In this document: positions 43,560-56,873 of the stretch, piece by piece | Numbering within the stretch: the stretch's first letter is position 1 | Layout of the letters: each line of letters begins with the position of its first letter | NCBI GenBank assembly: GCA_030407085.1 | Contig: CM059582.1 | Span: 157,938,501 to 158,002,500, forward strand | Length of the DNA stretch: 64,000 bases | Reading direction: 5' to 3' | Source of the DNA: Trichopria drosophilae | Taxonomy: Eukaryota; Arthropoda; Insecta; Hymenoptera; Diapriidae | Notes under the pieces: model-generated | The model's database searches: none | Seen by the model: only the letters and a program-made list of their open reading frames with translations | What the model was told of the DNA's origin: nothing | Program-made: the position numbers and the translations under genes

Positions 43560-46337
43560 TTTAATTGTTAAGACCTTGATTTTTATCTATTGTGTGCCAT
43601 GAACCTTTCTTTGCTACTCGTTCTAGCTGAGAAATTCTGGTAAGTTTCATCGACACCCATTCTACATTAAGATGATGGCGATCAGCGTTGGACTCATTTG
43701 GAATCATAACTCCCGTTATTATCTGACTACTACAACTGTGGTAAATTCTATGTTTCTTACACGCAAAAAATAATCATCATAGTAGGTGTCATACGATAAA
43801 ACCATTAAAATATTGGTAAATTATTGCAGTGCTGGGTAAAATATTATCTTTTTCATTCAAAATAACAGTTCAGAAATAATAAATAATATTCTTACTGCGT
43901 GCTATTGGATCTTACTACCTTATGAATTACATGTAACCAACCTGAAATGCAAAGAATCTAGTTGTCTCAAAACATATTCATTTAATTTATTATTGCGCAA
44001 AACTTACTTTTTATGAAATAAATCCAGCCACAATCACTTGCGGGTACATGAAACCGCCCTATTCTTCACGCCACCTAGTAGGAAATCAGGTAAGTCTTCA
44101 TGGGTACAGTGAGGTTTGATTTATCGATATTACTTTCTTTATAAGTTCTAGTATTCATTGAGGGATTTAAGATTGAAGCTCATATCAATAATCAATAACC
44201 TAATGACTAAATAATTTGTTTTATTTTATAATTGTCATCATCACATGTAAGTAATTTTTACAACTGCTGCTGAAAGAATAAGGAAAAAAGGTAACTGTCG
44301 CTTTTTATTTAGCAACCGGAATTTTTTCGCTCTGCAATATTATTTTCAATAATAATACGTACAGGTATAGTATATATAACATGTATCAACATAATATTTA
44401 ACACTCTGCAGTAAATATAGTAAAGATTATATATAAATGTACATTAATAATTTAATTTTTTTTTAATGTCGAACTATCAATATGGTTTTGCACAACATTT
44501 ACTCTATAATATTTCCTTTGGATTCAAGGTAAGGAGTAATGCACGAACATAATTGTAACTATAAAATACTGGTTTCGACCCTGCGGTCTTTGGCCCATTT
44601 GATTATAGAATAGATTGACTATAGAAAAGAACTGAAAATAAAGTTTTTCAAAACTTTGACACCCATCAGATGTCAGCCGGAACATTATTACATAACATAA
44701 TGGATATTATTATTATTAATTTTTTGTCATGTCGTAATATTTATAATTAATGAAAACTTAATTTCCTCTCAATATCTTTTTGAAATTAAATGGAAAGACA
44801 TGTATTCTTGGAACGCACACTCTAATTATAGAATATGACCTTTTATATGTCCTTTTTTGCAGAGAATATGACGCTCTATCTTTCTCATTGGAAACATTTT
44901 TGATGTGATTTGTATTTTTGATAATAATTATAACATGTTCCAAGTTTTTCTATTTAATTACGTTGATTTATACATTATTTAATTACATTTTTTATATCAA
45001 CGCACATTCGAGCCGTTAATTCTATTAAATAAATAATATTAAGCCAAGAACTAAAAAGCTCTAATTAGCAAATGCAATCCCATTTCCAAATCAATGTATT
45101 CTTTTTAGGCTCTTTTGCTAGAATGTACTGGACACGTTAAGTTAATTATTTTCTACAGATTCTAATGCTTCTCTGAAACGATGACATTTGATGATAAACT
45201 ACAGGTTATTTTTTTTGCCGAGGTGACCAAATTCAAAACTTGGATCTTTAGTGTTGGTAGAGGTAATTGCATATAAATTTAGTTCCATATTTAAGAGGTG
45301 GATTATAAGTGCCGTTTTCAAATCTGAGACAGTGTTGCGATAGTCGTCTAAAATCTGTGTAAATATCTTGGAGTGAGCCATTTCTCGCTATTTCATAAAA
45401 GAGGGGATTATCAATCTTAACAAATGGAATTTTGATCTTAAAAAAGAAGAAGTAGTATCCAATTTTAACCATAGTACAATTTCATGTTGATGAATTTATA
45501 ATTATTGTGCAAGAGTGATATAACTTCTATTCTACAGATACTTAATTTTCCCTTTCAACAAATTGGAGCTCGTTATAAAAAAAACTATACCGCAGAAATA
45601 TTCAGTTCAACGTACTCATTTTTCAATATTAAAGAACTACATAATATTATACTACGTAACGACGAGTATACTAAAAATTTACGCCATGGATAGATTCAAT
45701 ATCTCAAAATAACTTTATAAAGACATTATTCATATAATATTCATTAAAACTCAATGTTGAAAATATCTAAGTTGTGTAAAAATCTCGCTACAAGTTCATC
45801 GTAATTTAATTACACTTAATTAGATTGGCTTTTCTAAAATATCTGTGCATTATCGAATTCTGTCATATCTATTGTAGACCCAATGAAACTGAATCGGATC
45901 ATGGTTTGTCACATTTTAATTAGGTTTATTCTATCTAGATTAAAATTAGATCTATTAGTATTTGATATTATAACTTACTCAGATCAATCATTAGTAAGAT
46001 AATATGTCATTCTATTTAATTAGATCAGGATAATTAGCTTTCCTTCAGTCCATTTTGTATCGTTATAATCAAATATACGAACTATATTTTACTATTATTG
46101 TAATTTGATAAAATAATGCTTAATGTTATTTATTTAATTAATTGAAAATATTTAATACTAGTACTAATATATCTGTACACGCATTCTTTAATTATGTAGG
46201 ACATAACTTGGATATATAGTATATTACTTTCTGACGCTCAGATTTGGATGTTTACCGAGCGAATGGAAGTAAACAATATGCTTGCATCTACACTTTTCCC
46301 AATAATTCATAGTGTAAAAAATCTGAAATGGCAACAT

Positions 46338-46633
46338 GAGACGAATACAAAATATTAGTCAGAGATGGCACTGCGACCACTTTTCCAGGAATTATTTGAC
46401 TATTACAATTTTTTATCTAGTACGTTCGGAACATCCAAAATCACGGAAGCACGTGAAATAAGTTTCCAAAGAAATAGTAACCCCTTCAGTTTTGAAAACT
46501 CGTTTCACGTGTTTTGGCGATTTTCGAAATCTTTATTTGTTCGGAAGTTACTAAATTAATAATTTGAATAGTCGAATATTTCTTCGAAAAGTGATCGCAG
46601 CGCCATCTATGACTATTGTTCTGAATTCGTCTC
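46338..46633. mobile_element. Palindromic MITE, 296 bp
   Basis: The left arm starts GAGACGAATACAAAATATTA and the right arm ends with TGACTATTGTTCTGAATTCG then TCTC. The match continues inward almost to the centre (AGAGATGGCACTGCGACCAC against TGATCGCAGCGCCATCTATG; AGCACGTGAAATAAG against CTCGTTTCACGTGTT). The arms together cover nearly the whole element. The 64-codon frame inside is an artefact of the palindrome. No target duplication is certain. Confidence 0.5.
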
Positions 46634-46670
46634 CGAAAGACCTTTCAAATCAGCCCATTGAAGATATTGG

Positions 46671-46682
46671 ACCCCCCCCCCC
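46671..46682. repeat. Poly-C run
   Basis: A run of about 12 cytosines (GGACCCCCCCCCCCC context) follows the MITE closely. It is unusual in such AT-rich DNA and a likely site of assembly-length error. Confidence 0.5.
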
Positions 46683-47049
46683 TTGTGCCCCACGTCCCCT
46701 CTTAAAGGTAACGTTGTTATTAGGTGTAATTAGATAAAAGTACTGCTGTATTCAAGAATAGTTCATGCAGAAAACTGTCAATAAAGAATTATAGAAGGTA
46801 ATTAGCTAGCAGTTTCAATTAATACTGTCAATAAAACCATTTTCTATAAAACAAAGTAATATCGGTTTTTCTTCTATTCAGTTTAATTAATAAAATTAAG
46901 TTTTACAATTTAAATAATACACAGTAACGTAGTTTAATTTGTACATTACGATGTGATTGAAATATCTACATAGGAATAATATCAACGGCATCGACGTTAG
47001 CGCAAAAAATCATCAATTTAAGCACAGCTTTCTTGTGCGCTAGGTTTTC

Positions 47050-47310
47050 TTTGTTTCTGACAAATATTACGACAACATTTATCATTTTTACAAATTTTCA
47101 TTACATGTGCCCGTGTAGTACGCATTTACGGAGGTACAAAATTACGGACACCAATTTTTTTCTGTATTTTTGACTTCTTTAGAGCCTGAAACCTCGACAT
47201 TTGATGAAAGACTATAAAGAAATTCGCTTTTGGATACAAGTTGTTTCTAACAAATATTATGAAAACATTTATAAATGTTACAAACTTACATTACATGTGT
47301 CCGTGTAGTA
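47050..47310. repeat. Direct repeat of about 70 bp, 190-bp spacing
   Basis: TTGTTTCTGACAAATATTAC..ATTACATGTGCCCGTGTAGTA (47051-47120, given in part) recurs as TTGTTTCTAACAAATATTAT..ATTACATGTGTCCGTGTAGTA (47241-47310). The copies differ at about ten positions. No coding frame crosses them. It looks like an old tandem duplication. Confidence 0.5.
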
Positions 47311-48839
47311 ATTAAATTGAAAGTATCTAAAATAAACGCCGAGAAACCTCTTGCTTCTGTCCGCGAAAAAGACATCATTTATTTAAATCAGCTTGTAGCA
47401 CCGGAACTCGGATATGAATATTTTATGAGTAATACTAAAGAGTTGATATTTTAGCAGTTTTATTATTACAGGTATATTATGACTTAAAATTTACAACAGT
47501 TGATAAGTTTTGGATCAATTGGTGTTCTTATAACGTATAAAATAATTCCCACGGCACCTAAAGAATTTTCGAAAACTTTTCGCAAATTTAAATGTTTTCA
47601 AATCGATAAAGTCTATCAAGGTATAAGGAACTAAAGCACATCGTTAGTACGACGTATTGGATCGATTTTCAAGATGCAGTGTACACTGAGGGCTTCAAGG
47701 AAATAAACTACTCGCGTTTACAAACGTGAAAGCCCGATCTTTACTCTTCGAGGAGGTACCTAAGCGCTTGAACCATTCTGCAGAAATATCGAGCCTCTGA
47801 GGAAAGCTTATGGTTCTCTTTTGTTTTCACTGTTATTTAGAAGGAAGAAATAGTTTTCGTAGTTTAGTATTTATTGAAGCTATAATTTAACTCGATCACT
47901 AAAATTAATCTAACAAAAATTTACAACAAGTTTTGTATCTATACTATAATATACTGTGAGTTAAGTGCAATTTAAACTACATTTTAAAATTGCATTATTA
48001 TTGCCGAGTAAAGGGTCATTAAATGATAAACCGTGAAAACACTACATACCAATTTAACATAAGTTGACATGCATTTTCCAATTTACAATTTTACAGTATT
48101 CCCGAAGATTTAACGAAGATAAAATCTGATTATACTAAATAAATTTTAATGAATAACATACAGTTATTCACACACTTTTCATATTTTATTTATTTTTTAA
48201 TTTTATTTATTATTATTTAACGGTCGGAATCGCCTTTTTGACAGAATTTACATTATAAGGCATTAGAAACTTTTTTAGTAGGCACGAAGCCGATTTTACA
48301 TATTTTTGTTGTAATTTCTTGAAATTAAAAAAAAATTGGAAACTCCAAAAAACTCCATGGCAAAACTAATCAGGTAAGCTGTTTTTATATTTTAATTACA
48401 AACATTTTTTTAATCTGGCAATTAAATTATTAAAAAAAAAGAAAATTTGTATAAAATAGCAAAAAAAAAGTTTTTGTCTCTCTTTTTTCTCATTTTTTCA
48501 CTTTTATTTTAGACATTATTGTTTTATATTTTTCGGATTTATGGTTTTTCATTTAATTAAAAAAACCTCCACAAGTTGGAGAACATATACTTTCATCATG
48601 TTTCGTAAACAATTCACAATCGCTTTCAGTCCTTTTAAAGATATTACAAATGTTACAATTCATTTACAATACACTTATATTGACATCTTCAGTTCAGAAC
48701 TCGCATGAAAGTTAACTTGTCACGTTTTACGAAAAAAGACATATATTTTGATCTGATTAGTATGATTACTAATAAATTTATCGAATTATTACACTGACTA
48801 ACAAAATTTTACTTTTTGTTGCCTTTGACAATTGCAGTA

Positions 48840-49235
48840 TCATTTCTGATCAGATTTTTTGTGCTGAAAACAATGGCACCAGCAGAATTTTCCTACCACA
48901 TCCCATTGTAGAGAAAAGTGAGGTTAAATATGTAAAAATGTCCGTTTTGGACAGCATTTCGATTTATTTTATAGCAAAATATTTAACATCCCTATCCTTG
49001 AAAAATAGGACATGACAGGAAAATTATGCTAACTCCATCGTTTTCAGTATTAAAAATAAAGTCGGAAATGATGCTGGGTTTGGCAAAAGTAAATTTTTTT
49101 TGCTACAAATGCAATCGAAATATGGTAAAAACGCACACTTTGACAAATTTACCCTTGCTTTTCTCGAAAATGCAACGTGATAGGAAAATTCTGCTACCGC
49201 CATCGTTTCAGCATGGAAAATACGTTTGGAAATGA
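48840..49235. repeat. Degenerate three-copy repeat, two direct and one inverted
   Basis: GACAGGAAAATTATGCTAAC with TCCATCGTTTTCAG (49014-49048) and GATAGGAAAATTCTGCTACC with GCCATCGTTTCAG (49180-49213) are direct copies. An inverted relative, GCTGAAAACAATGGCACCAG with CAGAATTTTCCTACC, lies at 48863-48897. The surrounding open frames on both strands result from this repeat. Confidence 0.5.
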
Positions 49236-51377
49236 CAGTGTGATGTGACAAATTTCCTTGACAAAAATTGTTTTTGACATTCTTCACGGAAACCTTTACA
49301 GTGATTTACTTCATATTTTCTTATACAAATAAAAAAATTGATATTCAACATGTGTGATTATCATACTCATGTAGCTAGAGTTGTATTGCGAAGCCGCCTC
49401 TCGATGCAAATAAATAAAACTTATTAGGGATTTATAAATTATAACTACCTTTAGACTCTTAATATCTTTAATAAATAAAGTCTAAATGTAGATTACGGAG
49501 TTATCAAAAATGCAAATCAAATTTCTAGAATCTTCATAAATATTTCAACTTTCTATAGAGCGTCTGGGATGATTACTTATAACTCTGATTTCTAAATAAA
49601 ATCGGGATTATTTTCAAATACTACATCTATTAATGTATTTTTATTGTCAGTTTATTTCAGATGGCGCGTAATTTAGGTCAAAAGTTTATATTGTTAGAAA
49701 TGCAGACACATACTCCAGTAGCAGAGGCAAACAATTTCAACAACTTTGAAATGAAATTTACAATTTCAGAACATGCGAGGCTTATAAATTGATAGCGGTT
49801 TCACACATTTATGGAACGGCTTAGTGATATCAATGTAATATCTATATTTACTACAAACTGCGAACAGTTTACTATTGAATAACATTCAATTACCAAACAA
49901 AGTCGGACGTTGGTATTAAAATTAAATAGTGCGAGTATTGTTCTGACTAAACATTTCTATAAGGGTATTTGCGCTACGCGCCGCAAAGACGTCTTTAGAA
50001 TCTTCATGGACACCATGATAGCAGTAGTCTTATAGAAACATATTCCGAAAAACGTTTTTAAACTAAAAAGAAACTTGATGTAATAAAATAAATTATTGAA
50101 TTGGTACACTCTTAAAAATATATCTTTCATTTCAACAAAGTATTTGGTTATTCACCTTTGTTTTGCAATCAATAAATATGAAGTAAAGTTTATAATTTTT
50201 AAATGTAATGAATTGATTACTTTTGAATTCATAAAAGTTAAAGATAAAAAATGCTTGCAAAAGCATATATTATTCATTTGAGGTGATATGTAATTTCTGT
50301 TAAGTCGATGTGTTCTTGCATTTAAAATCCAGACATATGCATTTAATAGATATGCTATAAAATTAGCTATGTAATGAATCAAATATCATTTTTTATTCGA
50401 AGTTTTTATTAGAAGGTTGAATTATTATTGCATACTAAGTATTTTACATCTGCGAAGTATTTTATAGCTGCCTATATATTTTTGAAAAAATATCTATCTC
50501 GATGCATCTTGAAGTTGAAATAGCAATTTGCAATAAAAAACAAAAGGTACCCAATATTTTGACAATGTATAGGTTACTAATTTGAGTTCTAGTAGCCGTA
50601 ATGCAGTTTTCGAATAAAATACTTGTTTAGAAAACGAGCATGATGCAAAACTGAAAGACAGCCCACTCTTAAAGTGCAGTTACATAAGAAGCGTAAATAA
50701 GACGACAGATGAAGAAGAACATTAGAAGAGCGAAGACGACCCAACCTTCTTTATCGCCCACTTTGAACAGAATAGAAAACTAACGCATTCGCAGGGGGAA
50801 ATGTTTTGCGGAAATAACTATAAATAACTTATTAGATAACATTTTTGAAAGAATATCTATCACGAGCAATGTCCATCTTATTTATAATTATTTACATTAT
50901 AATGCATAATCTCCAATGTCCATTTTAAAATTTTGGGCCATAATGATCACGTATGAGTTTGGCCATTTTTAAGTAATGGTCACTTAAATATAATGGTCAT
51001 AAAAAAACTTATATTAAATTTATAAACATCTATAGACAAAAATGCACATGCATGTACAATTAAGACAAATATCAGATCCTATTCGAATCGCTTGATAGAG
51101 AATTTTAATGCATTTAGATTTATTTCAATATATAAATTTTTGTTCAAATTTGAAAACTTACGTAGAAAGTTATATAGATATATTTCTCAATATTTTGACA
51201 TTAAATGGCAAATAACATTTTAAACAAATTCATTTGGAACTTAATAGTTTCCGTATTGGAAACAGTGAAAAATGAAAAAAAGTCTTTCAGTTTTAACTTG
51301 TAACGAATTTTTTATGATTGTCCGTGATGGGTGGCGTGGGTAATTTATTTTATGTAAATAATTATTATTTTATATGG

Positions 51378-51486
51378 ATCGGTGTTTCGTCCCAGGTCTG
51401 CTCACGGACTCGTCAGTTGGGCTATGTGAGCAGACCCTGCCCAAGACACGAAACTAATCGTAAATATATATATATATATATATATA
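51378..51486. repeat. Hairpin followed by (TA)n microsatellite
   Basis: GGTCTGCTCAC (51395-51405) and GTGAGCAGACC (51426-51436) form a perfect 11-bp stem around a 20-base loop. Weaker pairing continues outward (GTTTCGT / ACACGAAAC). A (TA)n tract of about 22 bp follows at 51464-51486. It may be a transposon end or a structured element. Confidence 0.5.
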
Positions 51487-51898
51487 GTTAAATAAAGGAT
51501 ACTACTCACACACATCCCTACCGCGACGCGCAAAACCGGAACCGCCACCGATCCTTAGTGATCTTCTTCGCGACACAAACTAACTGATATTGATGAACCG
51601 AGTTGATATTTATACGATTGTCATGCAGGTTTGTAAACAAGCATAATAAATATAAACAAAACAATTTTTCTTTATATTCCTCTATAATACCTCCACCTCT
51701 AAAGCATGGTGCATCATAACAAAACACACCGTTACAAACTAATTCAGAAAAAAACAATTAACTTAGATGAAAATAGTATACGAGTATTCCTAACGACATT
51801 TTAAAACGATACTTATTTATAAAAAATAGATTTTCTATGATTTCGAAATTTAATTGCGATTTAACATCAGTCAAAATCGATACACGGGCTATTTTGCG

Positions 51899-51916
51899 GC
51901 CACTTTATAAAGTGGC
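51899..51916. repeat. Perfect 18-bp palindrome
   Basis: GCCACTTTATAAAGTGGC is perfectly self-complementary. It is isolated, with no flanking repeat seen. Confidence 0.5.
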
Positions 51917-54599
51917 TTGAGTTGGTAGTAAATAAAACAACATATTTATACAATTTTAAAAATGCTTCAATATATGATACAGAAGTCTTATTTGAGGTTA
52001 AAAATTTTACATCATTATCGGAGATACTTTTCAGCTTTTAATATTTTGTACCCGCAATTAAATTACGACAAATCTATGATTGGTTCTGAAAAAATATGTG
52101 GCTATGATTCAAACGTCGTAGTAAATACATGTTTACATTTGACATTTCTTTAAAAAAGTTGTTCCTTTATTTGTAGCATGGTTACTAAATATAATATTTA
52201 GTTATATAGATATCTATATAGTTTATAGAAAATGATAGAAACATTTTTAATAAATTACTAAATATCTTTCAAGGATTTGAATATTTTCCTAAAAAAACAG
52301 GAACAATGTAATTGTAAAATTAAATAAACATTTTCTGAGTACTAATTTTTTTAAAATAAAGGGTGTATTCCATTATAGTTAATATAGAATTTCAATAGTA
52401 TTAAAAACGCATATTTTACGAATTTCTGCTGAATGAAGGGTGGAAAATAAAATCAACATTAAAATAGGGTAGAGAAGTTTGTAACATATAACAATAGTAG
52501 AACTCATGACAAGAAAAAGTATTTTTGGGAGATAGTTATCTTTGAAATTGATCAGTAATGTTAATCGTGGCCACACTCTTTATTATAGAGATTATTTATT
52601 ATATTTCCAGTGTTCGGCTTAACGAATTGGCAACAAAATTTTCATTAGTTATTAAATTAACATTTGTTGAAATAATCTTTTGAATCAAACTGTGCTGGTA
52701 ACAGTGGGAAGAGCACAAATTCTTATTTAAAATCACTATATACATGAAATTCAAAATTTGTATAATTAAAAAACTAGAAATTGTATTGTCTTAGTCCCTA
52801 GTATATATGACAATTTTTGAAAACATAAACGTAATTTATCTCCCTCTCTCTGCACTGGACTTGTACTTGGTTGTCTTAGATATGACGAGTATTGCCGGAA
52901 GTTGTCAGGATAAGTTTCTATCATAAAAGCATATATTCGACACAAAAATGTTTATTCACTTAGAAATATAGATCGATACTTAATTGTGATTGATATTATA
53001 TGATAGCATAAATAATTCAAATCGCTGATGAATGCGCATTATTAGTGAATGGAACACTAGAAAGAGTTCAAAATACTCTTAGTAACTGTATTTATTGATA
53101 AACAATTATGCGACATTTCATTTTGAAATTGTATGACTTTAAATTGTTTAAAAAATACAAGATCACTTTACCTGGTTAAGTAAATTAGTTGATAGCTCTA
53201 TGTATGTTTATACTGGATTTGAAAGGCATAACAAGAACGTTTAATAATTCATAAAGTATATATTGCATTGAAATTAATTTTATAAGTTGTCGGTAAAATA
53301 AAACTCACTTTTGGGTAAAAGTAACATTAAATTTAAATTAATATTATCTGGAACAATTTTAGCGCGTGTACTTAAGTTCGTTTGTAAGTATTAGAAATGC
53401 AAATTTTATGAGGTGCAGAAATATGAAATGCCCATTTTCTGTACATAAATAATATAACTATTCATATAGGGTACTTATTTTTAATGTACAGTCATCCATA
53501 CACTATATTTCTAACCGAATTCGAATGCGAGTTTTGATACAGGGAGATATTCAACAACAATTTGAAAGGCAGATACCATCGACAAGTTAAAAAATGCTTG
53601 GTTTTACGATCCATACTACTTTAGTGGAACGCGCTTGATCGTGTATATAGTCAAAGTGCGAAAAACTCCTCACTCAATGTGCGGGTGTTTCGTATATTTT
53701 ATTAGAGAATTTACGTCTTTCACCAGCTTTGAATGACTTTGCGCCTCGTAAAATTAAACTCACACACCAAGTTCCTCGTGTGGCTTCTTAAACTCTCAGT
53801 GTTTTTCAGTAAGAAAATATACGAGAACGAAAGAGGGCTTTTCGACGATATAAAAAGAATTGGAGTAAAAAGTCAAGAATATATATTGATTCTGTAAATA
53901 GATAAATAATTTTGTATAGGTCTTTTATGATGATGATTATAAAATGAATTTAAAATAAAATATAGGTCCCAAAAAGCCGCGGCTAAGAAAATGCCCTAAT
54001 AATATATAATTTTTCAGTTTTCAACATGAAAGTTCTCTTGTAAAACATGAACTTCGAGGTCCACAATAGAATAGAATAGAATAGTCGAGTAAATTTATAC
54101 GACGGAAGGCAAAATTTGCTTCAAGAGGTATTTAATTTTTAGTATTATGTCGTAATTTGTAAATATTTGTATCAAACAACAGAATGATGCACTTTAACTT
54201 AAAAGTTTAATTTGCGGTGGAATACTATATATGTGACATTTTGTTTAAGGAGGTTGAGTTACTTGCATGCTGTTATACATTAAATATCTTAATGTAAGCT
54301 AAATTGTCCTCAGATTGAGATTAATAACATGTTCTCTGTAAACAGGAAATATTTGCATTGTCATTAGAAAAGAATATAGGAGAACGATAAAAAGAAATTT
54401 TGTGTTGAAGGTAATAGACTACTCGGATAACTAATATTGATATTTCTTGTCACTGCCGGTATTTGGAATTCTTCTATCATTTAGTGCACGAATTTATTAT
54501 TTAGCACATGTGAAACATTTTCTACTATACGATCTTACGGTCGAGATTAACTTTTGTGTGTTGAGTTGTACGATGTGAAAAATTCATAAAAGCACTTTA

Positions 54600-54763
54600 T
54601 GTACGTCTTTTCGGTGCGTAAAGTAAACTTGTGCGTAAAGTAAACTTTACGCGCTCGATTATACTTTACGCACGAAACAGCCGTACATAAACAATATTTC
54701 GGCACACGTGTGCGTGTGTAAAGTTCTTTACGCATACGCCCTTGTATCGAAAACTACTATTAT
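54600..54763. repeat. Dispersed repeat, copy 1 (GTGCGTAAAGTAAACTT units)
   Basis: GGTGCGTAAAGTAAACTT is followed by a near-identical GTGCGTAAAGTAAACTTTAC and an inverted piece (ATACTTTACGCAC). Further right come ATTTCGGCACACGTGTGCG and the end CGCCCTTGTATCGAAAACTA then CTATTAT. That last 28-29 bp end is exactly repeated at 57236-57264, next to another ATTTCGGCACATGTGCG. The two loci are therefore copies of one repeat family. Confidence 0.5.
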
Positions 54764-55420
54764 CAATTTATACAAATCGCTTATGAATTAAACTTTATAC
54801 AGGGTGTGCAATAACTTTTTTGAAATTTAGGAACAAAAATTACTTTTTTATACAGTTGGTGTAAAACGTTCATTTTACGCCCGCAAATGTGGACGTAAAA
54901 TGCTTATTTCACGTCTCCTGGGGTGTCACGCCCACATACGTACAACATCATGAACAAATATTTTTTTATTGCATTTTTTAGTTGTTTAGAGTCTTATTTT
55001 ATTATACATTAATACTTTATTGTTACAACGAATACTGCATCGAAAAATAGCGAATATCAAAATATAATTAATTAATATGGATAATAACATAATTAGTTGA
55101 TATCGGAGAGTTCTGTAAAAGGTAAAAGAATTCGATTATTCTTGTATTTGAATAAAGAAAGAAATAATTAAAAAATGTTAATTTAGAATTCGTATAATTA
55201 CTGAGATATCGAAGAACGAGATGTTCGTTTAAAAATCAATATTTTTCGTTCATATAATTACGCCGGAGAGTATGGCGCATAATTTTAAACATTGCGAAAC
55301 TAGTTGAAATAAGATGAGTCTGCGTTTGACGAGATTGGATTTCTGCAAAAAAATAAAAGTCTATTTACACCGTAATATCTTCAACTTTGCCATTCGTAAT
55401 TAAAGTCTGCTAATAATATA

Positions 55421-56288
55421 GCGTAAGTTCGGGTGAGATGGGAAATCACTTAATGGAAAATTATTTCTCGTACCGCACACACTAAACTACGATAGGTATG
55501 TAGTGTATATTACGTTTATTTCATATCTAACCCATATGCTTACACGATTTATGAAATATTTTTCGGTATTTATCATCCGTGAAAGTACAATTAGAACAAA
55601 AATAAAAAAATTTCGTGTGAGATGGGACACGGAAGGTGAAATGGGACAGCATACAAAATGCAATAAAAGTAGTGGTTTGTTGAACTAATTTAATAATAAC
55701 AAACTAGAAGAGAAAAATAAATAGTATTATTTACTGCTCAAATATCTTAAAGTTTCAAATAATTAATTTCTATACGTTAGAAAATTTGAATCTTAATAAC
55801 AGAAGACGAAATAAATTATAGACTGAGGATTCTTTCAGAAAAAAATGTGATGGGGTAAGTTCGAGTGAGATGGGACAGCGTCTTAAAATATAAAATTTGT
55901 GGTTTCCTTGATACTGTCTCAATTCACCTGCCAAAAATTTCCCATATTCTGCATAACCTGAGGATAAATAAGCCTAATAGATATATACATTCCGAGGTTC
56001 AAATGCTTCGATCATTTGTATAGAAACTAAATACATTAACTAAACAACTTGGCTTGCAGGACTTGCCAAAAATTATTACAAAAATGTATGCCTGCTCCAT
56101 CTCATCCGACCAAAAAATATCTTTGAAAAATTTCGAACACAATAGAAAATGGATGACGGGGGTGGTTGAATTTTCCTTAATTTATAAAACTTGAATATCC
56201 TATATAATAAATGCATAAGTTACTAGCTGGAATGCGCACGTTAAAGCAGCTAAAAATTGAAATGTCCCTTCTCATCTGAACTTAGCAC
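55421..56288. mobile_element. Fold-back element with GTAAGTTCGGGTGAGATGGG ends
   Basis: The left end TAGCGTAAGTTCGGGTGAGA (then TGGGA) is mirrored by the right end TCCCTTCTCATCTGAACTTA (then GCAC). Internal copies of the motif appear at 55613-55627 (TCGTGTGAGATGGGA), 55855-55875 (GTAAGTTCGAGTGAGATGGG) and, inverted, at 56094-56109 (CTGCTCCATCTCATCC). The element is about 868 bp with no coding frame. Repeated ends inside the element suggest nested or partially duplicated copies. Confidence 0.5.
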
Positions 56289-56873
56289 ATTATAAATGTT
56301 TGTAAATATAACTTTAAATCTAATAAATTATGTTGTGCTGTATCAAAGAGTTCCACCGAATTAAAACTAAAATATACAGTACGACATAATAAAAGCGAGC
56401 GGGTTTCCTAGCAACTTTTAACAATAACGTGTATTTCGGAGAAGTTCTAAACACTTTTACATCTCGGTATTACGTAAGCAGAGATGTGAAATTATATAAA
56501 GGTTATTTTAATGTAAGAATTATTTTTCACGACTATTTATTTAATTCTGGAGGGTTTCTAATTTTAAATATACGAGAAAATATAAATAAAGTATTCTATG
56601 TTATTATGTAAAATAATCGATCCTGTAATATCTTAATATAAAAACACATGAATTTAATTACAAAATATATTAGAGTTCAGTGTAATGTTTCTACTGCCTT
56701 TTCAAATTAGTATTTCGTTTATATAAAAATCATTTGTTTCGAATTTCCATTTAATAAAATGGCTAGCGATTTTTAACTATCTACTTTATTAATAGCATAT
56801 ATAAGATATATATGATACTTAGTAATGTTTATTTCCATAATATCTTAAGTGATTTTAATTCAAGAAATGTAAT

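Noticed and set aside
45199..45472. Overlapping - strand open frames with a protein-like look
   Set aside because: Two frames are equally open, no domain is recognisable and no splice structure is visible; they are kept only as a possible decayed fragment.
46365..46559. 64-codon + strand open frame
   Set aside because: It is formed by the arms of the 46338-46633 palindrome.
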